Assembly (NCBI GenBank): GCA_040752515.1
Contig: JBFMGQ010000014.1
Coordinates: forward strand, 7,569-71,568
Length of the DNA: 64,000 nt
Source of the DNA: Tenuifilum sp040752515
GTDB lineage: Bacteria > Bacteroidota > Bacteroidia > Bacteroidales > Tenuifilaceae
Direction of reading: 5' to 3'
The notes under the pieces are model-generated. The model did no database searches and had not been told where the DNA came from. It worked only from the letters and a program-made list of their open reading frames with translations. A program made the translations under genes and the position numbers. Within the stretch, counting starts at the first letter, position 1. Each line of letters begins with the position of its first letter. Positions 1-7,370 of this stretch are shown here, one piece after another.

Positions 1-890
1 AATTCGCTACCGGCATGAATTGACACTCTAAATCGATTTAGATTTTGACCCCCCATGCCATTAGGCCACCAGAGTTTGGGATTATCAACCACAAACCTTG
101 TGTTTGCTAAAACGCCCTTTGGGCGTATTTGAGTGCTTAGGTAGATTTTCCCGGAACCTGCATCGCTGACCATTAATTTCAGTGGCTTGTTCTGTTTGGC
201 TACCACATCAAGATCAACAGATAAAATGGCTTTTTGCTGATTTATAGCAAGCGTAGTAATGGAAAGATTTTGGATATCAACCTTAGGCATCACTCTAAGA
301 TAGACGGGTTGCCATATGCCGCAGGTTATAAGGCGTGGTCCCCAATCCCATCCAAAGTGGTAGGCAGCCTTACGGGTATAAGCCCAGTTGCCACCGGGTA
401 AGCGGTAGGGTTGACTGTTTACCAAACTATCGGTAACCCTCAGGGCGGAACGAAAAACCACCAGCAACTCATTATTCGTTTCCCTTATGTATTTTGAGCA
501 GGGAACACGCCATTGCCTGAACATATTACTGGCTGCTAGCACCTTAACACCATTCAGGTAAACAACTGCATAGGTATCGAGCCCCTCAAAAACCAGTTCA
601 ATCGGAGTTTTTTTATCAATACTTAGCGGCAAGTCGAATGTTTTTCGATACTCCCAGTCGGCGCTATCAATCCAAGCCAGCTGCATGTTGTTGCAGCCAT
701 GGTAAGGATTGCCAATCAGTCCATTGGCCACAAAGTCAGTATGAACCGCCCCCGGAACGGTTGCGGGTAGCCAGCCCTGCGATGAGTTAGCTTTCCGAAA
801 TAGCCACTGTCCGCTGAGCGAAAACTCTTGCTGTGAAAATGCAGCAAAGGCCAACACCCCTAAAACTGCAAGTGATAAAATCTTTCTCAC
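1..890 (-). CDS. Beta-mannosidase, GH2 family (N-terminal part, runs off the window)
   Basis: Exported glycoside hydrolase expected to release mannose from the non-reducing end of mannosides in the periplasm. About 296 residues are visible. The chosen GTG start at 890 gives an immediate signal peptide (MRKILSLAVLGVLAF, then AAFSQ). The mature N-terminus shows the GH2 sugar-binding jelly roll: SGQWLFRKA, VPGAVHTDF, IDSADWEYRKTFDLP, FEGLDTYAVVYLNG, FGWDWGPRL. The pattern resembles GH2 beta-mannosidases more than beta-galactosidases. The catalytic domain lies beyond the edge. An in-frame ATG at 935 is possible but falls inside a repeat element and would bury the signal peptide. It is co-oriented with the kinase, permease and repressor upstream, 449 bp downstream of the kinase stop, and probably belongs to the same mannose/mannoside module (inference). 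A perfect 14-bp palindrome matching the putative LacI operator lies in its coding sequence at 28-41. Confidence 0.82.
   Translation of the reverse strand, partial: MRKILSLAVLGVLAFAAFSQQEFSLSGQWLFRKANSSQGWLPATVPGAVHTDFVANGLIGNPYHGCNNMQLAWIDSADWEYRKTFDLPLSIDKKTPIELVFEGLDTYAVVYLNGVKVLAASNMFRQWRVPCSKYIRETNNELLVVFRSALRVTDSLVNSQPYRLPGGNWAYTRKAAYHFGWDWGPRLITCGIWQPVYLRVMPKVDIQNLSITTLAINQQKAILSVDLDVVAKQNKPLKLMVSDAGSGKIYLSTQIRPKGVLANTRFVVDNPKLWWPNGMGGQNLNRFRVSIHAGSE
28..41. promoter_or_regulatory. Intragenic copy of the putative LacI operator
   Basis: Perfect palindrome CTAAATCGATTTAG, identical over all 14 bases to the one in the lacI promoter at 4688-4701, with the central CG typical of LacI-family operators. 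Here it lies within the mannosidase reading frame and encodes part of LNRF. It may be an auxiliary operator or a coincidence. Confidence 0.35.
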
Positions 891-929
891 GTTAAACGTT
901 TTTACACTTTCTGGTAAACATTTCTTTCC

Positions 930-1036
930 TGTCATGCTGAGCCAGCCGAAGCATCTCTTTGCCCGTTTTATCCTTTTACCCTTGAATGAGCTCCCTCGGC
1001 TTCCCGCTAATGCGGGACAGGCCGCTCGGGATGACA
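930..1036. repeat. 107-bp repeat with inverted ends, copy 1
   Basis: Begins TGTCATGCTGAGC and ends GCTCGGGATGACA, whose reverse complement is TGTCATCCCGAGC, so the ends can pair. It has an internal GAAGCATCTC motif and a secondary GC-rich dyad (CCCGCTAATGCGGG). Nearly identical to the copy at 1063-1169 and related to the array at 63432-63832. It looks like a REP/MITE-like non-coding element. Confidence 0.75.
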
Positions 1037-1062
1037 AAAACCCTACACCCCTCTTACCCCCT

Positions 1063-1169
1063 TGTCATGCTGAGCTCGCCGAAGCATCTCTTTGCCCGTT
1101 TTATCCTTTTACCCTTGAATGAGCTCCCTCGGCTTCCCGCTAATGCGGGACAGGCCGCTCGGTATGACA
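1063..1169. repeat. 107-bp repeat with inverted ends, copy 2
   Basis: Second copy, in direct orientation 26 bp after the first, with only a few differences (CTCGCC for CCAGCC near the left end, GGTATGACA at the right end). The sequence immediately after it is shared with the right flank of the array at the other end of the window. Confidence 0.75.
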
Positions 1170-1339
1170 ATTGAAGTTGTTCGTTAATAGTTGTTCGTTG
1201 ATAGTAAGTGCATTAAAAGTTAAGAAGCTACTTTTCCCTTGTCATTTTGTGCGTCCTGTACCGCCATAGTATAAAGTTAAACATCTCATCATTATTCTGA
1301 AAGTGAGATCATTCGCTTCACTTAGGGCGAAAAGAAGCA

Positions 1340-2449
1340 TCAACGCTTTTTATCAATCATTGCAAGAGCATACACGTAAGCCCCCACAGCCACTGCGTGG
1401 CTTGTGCCAAGGCGCGAAACACCTATGCCTATTCGTTTCATCGGGTCATAGTGAACCGCCCGATTGGAAAAGGGCACTGGTATTTGTTTTTGTTGTCCCG
1501 ACAGGAAGCTGCTGCGCTGTGAATCATCCTCCAAATCAAAAGCCTTCACCTCAAGCCTATCGACCTTTGTTCCATCGGTTCGTGAAATGGTTCCGTTCAG
1601 CTGGCTCAGCATGGCAGGTGCAAAATACTTCCATGCGTTCGACAGGCCTCCACCGATTACCACAAGCGAATCGGTTAGGGTAACTGCGTTGGCAATGGCA
1701 TCGCCCACCACAACCCCAAGGGTTTGAAAGGCAAGACGGGCGGCCACAACATCACCTTCAATCGTTCCTTCGAGTATTTCAAAGATATCCTTAGGCGTTA
1801 GCCGCATATCGTGATTATGCTTGCTATACGAATGGTAAACTCGCTGAACGGCTCTGATACTGGCACCTTCCTCAGCAAAGCAGTCGGGGTCTATGGCATT
1901 TCGTACAAGCCAAATTTCGGCTCCGGCCGAGTTATCGCCAATAAAAAGATTTCCATCAACAACTAGTCCTGCACCAAAGCCTGTTCCCAAGGTTATACCC
2001 AGCAAATGGCGATAGCGCTTTTGGCTTCCAGCCTCGGCAAGCATTTGATTTACATACGGCAGGAAACCTGCAATGGCCTCGCCGTAGGCAAACAAATCGC
2101 CATCGTTGTTGATGAATACAGGCAACCGGAATCGTTCCTCCAACATCGGGCCCAGAGCCACCCCACCCCTAAAGGCAGGCAGATTACCCAAATCGCCAAT
2201 AATACCGTTGGGATAATCGGCTGGACCGGGGAAAGCAAAGCTGATAGCCACAGGCTGCTCGGGCAGGTTTTTTATCAACCTTTCAAAACCATCAATAATA
2301 CCCAAAAGGCATTTATCCAGATTATCGCCGTTACTCGGAAGCGTGATTGGCTGGCCAATGCACTCCATACCCCGAATGGCGCTGAATACAAAGTTTGTTC
2401 CGCCCGCATCGAGCGTAAGCACCACTCGTTTATCGTTGCTATAGTCCAT
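1340..2449 (-). CDS. ROK-family sugar kinase
   Basis: Cytoplasmic ATP-dependent hexose kinase of the ROK family (369 aa). It has the phosphate-binding LDAGGTN (residues 13-19), the catalytic-aspartate region FINNDGD (112-118, Asp116) and the adenosine-side GITLGTGFGAGL motif. The CxCGxxGCxE zinc motif common in ROK glucokinases is absent: the corresponding stretch reads SAGAEIWLVRNAIDPDCF. Its ATG overlaps the permease stop (TAATG), indicating translational coupling. Context with an FHS permease and a beta-mannosidase suggests mannose, or possibly fructose or glucose, as substrate; this is an inference. Confidence 0.85.
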   Translation of the reverse strand: MDYSNDKRVVLTLDAGGTNFVFSAIRGMECIGQPITLPSNGDNLDKCLLGIIDGFERLIKNLPEQPVAISFAFPGPADYPNGIIGDLGNLPAFRGGVALGPMLEERFRLPVFINNDGDLFAYGEAIAGFLPYVNQMLAEAGSQKRYRHLLGITLGTGFGAGLVVDGNLFIGDNSAGAEIWLVRNAIDPDCFAEEGASIRAVQRVYHSYSKHNHDMRLTPKDIFEILEGTIEGDVVAARLAFQTLGVVVGDAIANAVTLTDSLVVIGGGLSNAWKYFAPAMLSQLNGTISRTDGTKVDRLEVKAFDLEDDSQRSSFLSGQQKQIPVPFSNRAVHYDPMKRIGIGVSRLGTSHAVAVGAYVYALAMIDKKR

Positions 2450-3594
2450 TACTCTTGAGTTTTAGGTTTAACCATGGTTAGCAAGGCAATAAAGGCAATG
2501 CCAATTAAGGGAATGATAAACCCGAACCTAACACTCGTGGTATCGGCAAGCAGCCCCATGAGTGGCGGAATAAATGCACCGCCAGCAATGGCGGTCACCA
2601 TTAATCCCGAAATCTCGTTGGCACGTTCGGGCATGGAATCGACTGTAATTGAGAAAATCAACGGGAAAATATTGGCAAAACCCAGTCCCGTGATGAATAC
2701 TCCGGCAAGGGTTACCGCCTGATTATCAACAAAAATCAGCAAAAGGCCTAATGCCGAAAGGGCTACGGTAAGGCGGAAGAAGCTACGAGGGTTCATCCAC
2801 GATAGGATTACAGACCCCAAGAATCGTCCGGTAAGTATTGCGATAAAGAAAAACGCATTGCCCAACAAACCCCAAGTCTTTAAATCGATGCCGTAATGTG
2901 TGCTTAAGAGGATTGGTACCCCCGAACTCAGGCATATCTCAATACCCACGTAAACAAAAATTCCAAGCACCATGAGCAGAATAAATCTATTCCTTAGCAA
3001 GCTAAAGCAAGTGGCAAGGGTAGCGGGCTCCCTATCGGATTTAACCTCCTGTATGCGGGTAAAACCTATAATTATCAGTGTGATTAAAAGTGATGCCACA
3101 TAGATAGGGAAAAGCACTTTCCAGTCCATTCCCATCCACTTGGCAGCTGCAAAAGGGATAAGCGACCCTGATAGCGAGCCAATGGCCTTGATGAACTGAC
3201 CGAAGCTCAGGTTACGCGAATACTTCCCGGGTTCCGACACATCGCGCATAATTGGGTTACCAGCCACTTGCAGTATGGCTGCTCCGGCACCAAGTAATAA
3301 GATGGTTAGCAGGAATAACGCATAGCTGTTAAGTCCAAAAAGCGGTAGCACAAGCCCAATAAGCGCAATTGCTAAACCCAGCAGCAGCACAAACTTTTTA
3401 CCAGTGCGGTCCTGCACAATACCCATTGGCACCGAAAGGATACCAAACATGATAAAGCCCATAAAGGCAATGAGCTGTGCCTCAAAATTCGATAGAGCAA
3501 ACTGCTCCTTGGCTAACCCCACAAAGGGCCCCACTGCATCGCCAAAGCCCATACATAGGAAGGCTAGCAAAATGGCAAATGTTTTCCGGTTCAT
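2449..3594 (-). CDS. FHS-type MFS sugar permease
   Basis: Inner-membrane sugar:proton symporter of the major facilitator superfamily (381 aa, about 12 hydrophobic segments). The first helix carries GFGDAVGPFVGLAKEQFALS, and the loop after helix 2-3 carries GIVQDRTGKKFVLLLG, the MFS motif-A position. The N-terminal half resembles FucP/GlcP-type transporters used by Bacteroidota for fucose, glucose/galactose or mannose. It lies 31 bp downstream of the repressor and overlaps the kinase by one base, so all three probably form one transcript. The exact sugar is not determined by the sequence. Confidence 0.82.
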   Translation of the reverse strand: MNRKTFAILLAFLCMGFGDAVGPFVGLAKEQFALSNFEAQLIAFMGFIMFGILSVPMGIVQDRTGKKFVLLLGLAIALIGLVLPLFGLNSYALFLLTILLLGAGAAILQVAGNPIMRDVSEPGKYSRNLSFGQFIKAIGSLSGSLIPFAAAKWMGMDWKVLFPIYVASLLITLIIIGFTRIQEVKSDREPATLATCFSLLRNRFILLMVLGIFVYVGIEICLSSGVPILLSTHYGIDLKTWGLLGNAFFFIAILTGRFLGSVILSWMNPRSFFRLTVALSALGLLLIFVDNQAVTLAGVFITGLGFANIFPLIFSITVDSMPERANEISGLMVTAIAGGAFIPPLMGLLADTTSVRFGFIIPLIGIAFIALLTMVKPKTQE

Positions 3595-3625
3595 AGTTTA
3601 GGTTTTAGTTTGATTTGGTATGTTA

Positions 3626-4651
3626 TTACGATTTTTTAAACGATGATTTACGAACGTTAAGTTTAACGGGCAGCTCGAGTATTTCTTGCCTAACATCAAC
3701 ACCTTGTCCAACCATTTTGATTTGTAGCAGCTCAAATGCCTTGCTACACATGGCTGCAATGGGCTGTTCCACTGCAGTTATGGCTGGGTCGATAATTGAA
3801 AAATACGGTAAATCGTCGAAGCAAACCAAGCCCAACGTGTTGGGTATTTTGACCCGCATGGCAGCAAGCGATTGCAGGGCTGCAGTGGCCACATTATTGT
3901 TAACCGCAAATAGGCAATCGGGTTTAAAGGGCAGCAATTTCAGGTTTGCTAGCAAGTTTTCGACATCGGGCCGAAGGGTATTGAAGCCCACCTCGCGGAC
4001 TGCGTAGGGCAGACCCTTTCCCTTGAACACCTCCACAAACCCCTCGATACGTTCGGCCACCGACGAGATATGGTTAGTGGATAGCCCTATCACCAGGGGA
4101 TACCTATACCCCTGTTCAAACAGGTGATTGGCAAGCATTGCACCGCCAACGCGGTTAGCCGCCACCACTGCGGTTAACGTGTTAGCACCCAAATGCCTAT
4201 CGATAAGCACCAATGGCGTTCCGCCATCGTTCACGGCCATCAGCCATTCAGCATTGCTCTGCGACGACGAAACCACCAGCCCATCAACCTGTCGGTTACG
4301 AAGCATGGTAATCAGGCGCTGCTCCTTCTCCACATCCTCGTCGGTACTGCAGATTATAACGCTGTAGCCATTGGCGGTAGCCAAATCCTCAAACTGACGG
4401 GCCAGTTGGGCATAAAAGGTATTAGAGATATCGGAAACCACCAACCCAATGGTTCCGGTTTTTCCGGTTCGCAAGCTGCGGGCAGTTTGGTTGGGTCGGT
4501 AGTTTAGCTCCTTCACCGCCGCAAACACCCTATCGCAGGTTTGGCGCGATATGCCATACTGCTGAGCCTTACCGTTCAGCACCAGCGACACCAAGGTTTT
4601 GGAAACCCCAATATGCTGGGCAATATGGTCGAGAGTAACACGGCTTGCCAT
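3626..4651 (-). CDS. LacI-family transcriptional repressor
   Basis: Sugar-responsive repressor (341 aa). N-terminal HTH at residues 4-26 (VTLDHIAQHIGVSKTLVSLV) with the hinge helix region PNQTARSLRTGKTGTIGLVV, then a periplasmic-binding-protein-like effector domain (VSDISNTFYAQLARQFE, VDGLVVSSSQS, GLVCFDDLPYFSIIDPAITAVEQP). The first gene of the sugar operon. A perfect palindrome lies 37 bp upstream of its start codon, beside the -7 promoter element, so it is probably autoregulated. The effector is unknown; a mannose-derived sugar is suggested by the neighbours. Confidence 0.9.
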   Translation of the reverse strand: MASRVTLDHIAQHIGVSKTLVSLVLNGKAQQYGISRQTCDRVFAAVKELNYRPNQTARSLRTGKTGTIGLVVSDISNTFYAQLARQFEDLATANGYSVIICSTDEDVEKEQRLITMLRNRQVDGLVVSSSQSNAEWLMAVNDGGTPLVLIDRHLGANTLTAVVAANRVGGAMLANHLFEQGYRYPLVIGLSTNHISSVAERIEGFVEVFKGKGLPYAVREVGFNTLRPDVENLLANLKLLPFKPDCLFAVNNNVATAALQSLAAMRVKIPNTLGLVCFDDLPYFSIIDPAITAVEQPIAAMCSKAFELLQIKMVGQGVDVRQEILELPVKLNVRKSSFKKS

Positions 4652-4671
4652 ACAAAAGAGATTAGGTGATG

Positions 4672-4679
4672 TAAAGATA
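4672..4679 (-). promoter_or_regulatory. Putative -7 promoter element of the lacI operon
   Basis: On the minus strand TATCTTTA, one base off the Bacteroidota consensus TAnnTTTG, about 20 bp upstream of the repressor start codon. The operator palindrome lies 8 bp farther upstream, between the -7 and expected -33 positions. Confidence 0.4.
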
Positions 4680-4687
4680 TAAAATAT

Positions 4688-4701
4688 CTAAATCGATTTA
4701 G
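4688..4701. promoter_or_regulatory. Putative LacI-family operator
   Basis: Perfect 14-bp palindrome CTAAATCGATTTAG, with the central CG step typical of LacI-family sites, located in the promoter spacer upstream of the repressor gene. Binding here would block RNA polymerase, giving autorepression of the repressor-permease-kinase operon. Confidence 0.65.
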
Positions 4702-4729
4702 TTGCTGATGAGTGAAAAGTGAAAAGAAA

Positions 4730-4816
4730 TTCATAAACCGTAAGCCGTTAAAGGGAAGGATACAGGATATGAGGAAGTTAAATGAAGTTAGAGGAAGTTA
4801 GAGGAAGTTAGAGGAA
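4730..4816 (+). repeat. Dispersed element with GAGGAAGTTA decamers (copy 1)
   Basis: Five consecutive 10-bp units of the GAGGAAGTTA type at 4771-4816, preceded by CAGGATAT. Related elements occur at 6074-6176 in the same orientation, and at 51443-51526 and 55249-55343 inverted, always between genes. The remainder of the intergenic stretch to 5045 shows nothing gene-like. Confidence 0.6.
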
Positions 4817-5045
4817 TGATACTATATTGGAGTTGTCGAAATTTTTGGATTAAAATAACCCTTGTGTTAACATTTGGTTAAGCATGAATGGAATAACGTT
4901 GTATAATTGATTATTTTCGTATTTTGGTACGGTCTTATAAATGGAATAACTATTTGGCAAAACCAATACATCAAATGCTTTTTTCTTTTATGAAATCCAG
5001 ACTTAATAGATTAGAACATCAACAAAACAAAAAGGAGACAAGGAA

Positions 5046-5945
5046 ATGAAAAGGAAATTCGAGGTTATAGTGGTAGGTTTGGCTTTAATACTATCACTTA
5101 TAGGCTGTAATAAAAACAAAGAGAAGGACTCATTCAGCATTGCTTTTATGACTGACATCCACTTACAACCGGAAGATAAAGCGGTTGAGGGTTTCACAAA
5201 AGCTTTGGATACGGTTAACAAGTTAAATCCCGACTTTATCATAACCGGTGGTGACCTCATAATGGATGCGCTGGGTCAATCGTATGGTCGGGCCGATTCA
5301 CTATACAACCTATACCAGCAAGTAATTAAAAAATCAAGTAAGCCGGTTTACAATACCATGGGTAATCATGAGATATATGGTATTTACAAGAAAAGCAACG
5401 CCGACCCGGCAAACCCCGAATACGGGGAACTGATGTTTGAAAAGAGACTCGGAAAATCATACTATGCCTTCGAACACAAAGGCTGGAAGTTTATAGTTAT
5501 TAACTCCATTGAAGATACAAAAAGGGGTAAATACATAGGGCAAATTGACTCCACCCAGATTTCGTGGATTAGGAATGAGCTAAAAAACACAAACCCCAAA
5601 ACCCCAATTGTTATAAGTACACATATCCCGTTCATTACAGCATACACTCAAAAATATGGAGGAACGACATTGCCAAACGATTCAACCCTTGTTGTTTACA
5701 ATGCAAAGGAGGTAATTGATCTATTCAATGGGTATAACCTTAAGCTTGTCCTACAAGGGCATTTGCATATAGTTGAAGATATTTATATTGATGGCATTCA
5801 TTTTATCACCGGCGGAGCAGTATCGGGAGGATGGTGGGAAGGCCCCTATAAAGGAGTTGAAGAGGGGTTCTTGTTTATTACCTTCGGGGAAAACGATTTC
5901 CGTTGGTCATACGTTGACTATGGCTGGCAAGTTCAGAAGCCATAA
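5046..5945 (+). CDS. Calcineurin-like metallophosphoesterase lipoprotein
   Basis: Membrane-anchored phosphoesterase (299 aa) with a lipoprotein signal: a hydrophobic stretch ending LSLIG then Cys21. It carries the full dinuclear-metal signature: DIH (Asp37, His39), GGD (Asp70), GNHE (Asn107, His108), STHIPF, and GHLH near the C-terminus. Family members hydrolyse phosphomono- or diesters; the substrate cannot be read from the sequence. It is monocistronic, flanked on both sides by repeat-bearing intergenic DNA. Lipidation would place it in the periplasm, facing either membrane. Confidence 0.85.
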   Translation: MKRKFEVIVVGLALILSLIGCNKNKEKDSFSIAFMTDIHLQPEDKAVEGFTKALDTVNKLNPDFIITGGDLIMDALGQSYGRADSLYNLYQQVIKKSSKPVYNTMGNHEIYGIYKKSNADPANPEYGELMFEKRLGKSYYAFEHKGWKFIVINSIEDTKRGKYIGQIDSTQISWIRNELKNTNPKTPIVISTHIPFITAYTQKYGGTTLPNDSTLVVYNAKEVIDLFNGYNLKLVLQGHLHIVEDIYIDGIHFITGGAVSGGWWEGPYKGVEEGFLFITFGENDFRWSYVDYGWQVQKP

Positions 5946-6539
5946 CACCTAATTTATTTTAGATAATACTTTTTAATCCATTCGCGCTGAATTTTTCTAT
6001 TGCTTTCATAAACAGCTATCAGCTATTTTAGTGAAAAGCAAAAGGAAATCATAAATATTTGTCGTTACACGGGTAAGATGCAGAATATGCGAAAGTTAAA
6101 TGAACTTAGAGGAAGTTAAATGAATTTAGAGGAAATTAGAGGAAGTTAGAGGGAGTTAGAGGGAGTTAAATGAATATAAAGCGTTAATCGTGAACCGTAA
6201 ACCGTAAACGCATGAATTATGAATATGGAGAAGTTAATCATAAAGCCCCCCTCACGAACAACAATTAACAAACAACGGACTACGCCTCATGTCATTCCGA
6301 ACTCGCTGGGTGAAAGCATAATGAAGTGGTTTGACCCCCTATTCTTTGGACAGATTTTTCAAGACAGTTTAGAACGTTCCCTTGTCATCCTGGTTGAGCA
6401 AAGATAGCCCACGCTGGATTAACCCCTGTTTTCAAACCTCTCAACCAATCTAACGAATAACCCCCAAAAGCAAAATCACCCACCCGGTTAATTTGGGTTA
6501 AAGAGTTGGCAAGGTTATTCGTCCATTTGCTGAATGTGC
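5946..6539. other. Intergenic region with repeats
   Basis: About 600 bp without a credible gene. It holds a GAGGAAGTTA element at 6074-6176, then low-complexity motifs (GTGAACCGTAAACCGTAAACG) and a stretch at 6290-6400 containing TGTCATTCCGAAC and TGTCATCCTGG, which look like degenerate ends of the ~107-bp repeat family. The short open frame at 6219-6407 has no features of a real protein. Confidence 0.5.
6074..6176 (+). repeat. Dispersed element with GAGGAAGTTA decamers (copy 2)
   Basis: Starts AGATGCAGAATATGCGAAAG and continues with about eight 10-bp units varying around GAGGAAGTTA/AATGAAGTTA. Parallel to copy 1 over its whole length, including the sequence before the decamers. Confidence 0.6.
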
Positions 6540-6547
6540 TATATTTG
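6540..6547 (+). promoter_or_regulatory. Putative -7 element upstream of the exported protein gene
   Basis: TATATTTG matches TAnnTTTG exactly and lies 18 bp before the TTG start at 6565. No convincing -33 TTTG at the usual distance. Confidence 0.3.
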
Positions 6548-6564
6548 AGGAAAATCTACTCGTT

Positions 6565-7365
6565 TTGAGAAAGTGTTTTCTATTGCTTACGCTAGGAGCA
6601 TTAATTGCCGCCCACAGCAGCCTTAGGGCACAGGTGTTGCTTCCGGTGCCCGACTCGTTGCGCGTTATCAACTTCAGGGTCACCGATTACTACACCCACG
6701 AACCTGTTGGGCTGGCGCATGTGTTGAATATCACCCAGAAAAAGGGTTGTATCTCCGACCTGCTGGGCTACTTTAGTATTCCCTTTAAGTTGGGCGATAG
6801 CTTGAGTATCACCGCCATTGGCTATCACACCAAGCATGTACTGAACTGGGGACAGTTCAATAAGGATTCCCTTTTCTATGAACTTACGCTTACCCCTAAG
6901 GTTTACCAGATTGAGGAGGTTAAGATATCGCGCTTCAGCACCTACGACAGGTTTCTGCGCGAGTTCGCCAACCTGAAATTGACTAAAACAAAGGTAACAG
7001 AGCAGCAGGAGGTTATTCAGCTATACTTCCTTAAAATCACTAAGGGCTTGAACTTACGTAACCTGCCACAGCCAACCATGGGATTAAGTTTTGGCAAGGA
7101 TTGGTACCAAAGGCAAAACGAGAAGGTTGCCGAAGCCGTTGAAAAGGATAGGCGCAAGCGCATAGCCGAGCGTAAGTTTAACGCGGGTATTGTAAGCAGC
7201 CTAACCGGCTTAACCGGCGCTCAGCTGCAAGAGTTTATGGAGTTCCTAAAGTTTGATGAGAGCTACATCATAACCTCAACCGATTACGAAATACGTGAGC
7301 GGATACTGGATAGATTCAAGGAATTTGAATCGATTAAAAAAGGAAAAAGTAACCCCAAAAAGTAA
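6565..7365 (+). CDS. Exported protein with carboxypeptidase-regulatory-like domain
   Basis: 266 aa, function not recognised. Starts at TTG 6565: the frame is open from 6502 but has no ATG upstream of the signal peptide, and TTG gives a clean export signal (MRKCFLLLTLGALIAA, then HSSLRAQ). Residues ~30-110 have the look of the beta-sandwich regulatory domain common in Bacteroidota envelope proteins (VINFRVTDYYTHEPVGLAHV, SDLLGYFSIPFKLGDSLSI, YHTKHVL, YELTLTPKVYQIEEV). The C-terminal half is charged and probably helical (EKVAEAVEKDRRKRIAERK), with no catalytic motif. Only 5 bp separate it from the downstream dehydratase, so the two are likely co-transcribed, though no functional link is obvious. 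Confidence 0.7.
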   Translation: MRKCFLLLTLGALIAAHSSLRAQVLLPVPDSLRVINFRVTDYYTHEPVGLAHVLNITQKKGCISDLLGYFSIPFKLGDSLSITAIGYHTKHVLNWGQFNKDSLFYELTLTPKVYQIEEVKISRFSTYDRFLREFANLKLTKTKVTEQQEVIQLYFLKITKGLNLRNLPQPTMGLSFGKDWYQRQNEKVAEAVEKDRRKRIAERKFNAGIVSSLTGLTGAQLQEFMEFLKFDESYIITSTDYEIRERILDRFKEFESIKKGKSNPKK

Positions 7366-7370
7366 ACAGC

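Larger units (their letters stand above)
891..1339. other. Intergenic region between kinase and mannosidase
   Basis: 449 bp with no credible gene. It carries two copies of the ~107-bp repeat described separately (930-1036 and 1063-1169), followed by an AT-rich stretch containing the flank motif GAAGTTGTTCGTTAATAG, which also follows the repeat array at the right end of the window. Short frames here follow the repeat and are not gene-like. Confidence 0.6.

Noticed and set aside
934..1174. Two near-identical 62-residue frames
   Set aside because: They are translations of the 107-bp repeat copies, not genes.
1303..1727. Plus-strand frames opposite the ROK kinase
   Set aside because: They lie mostly antisense to a well-supported kinase and have no protein-like composition or promoter.
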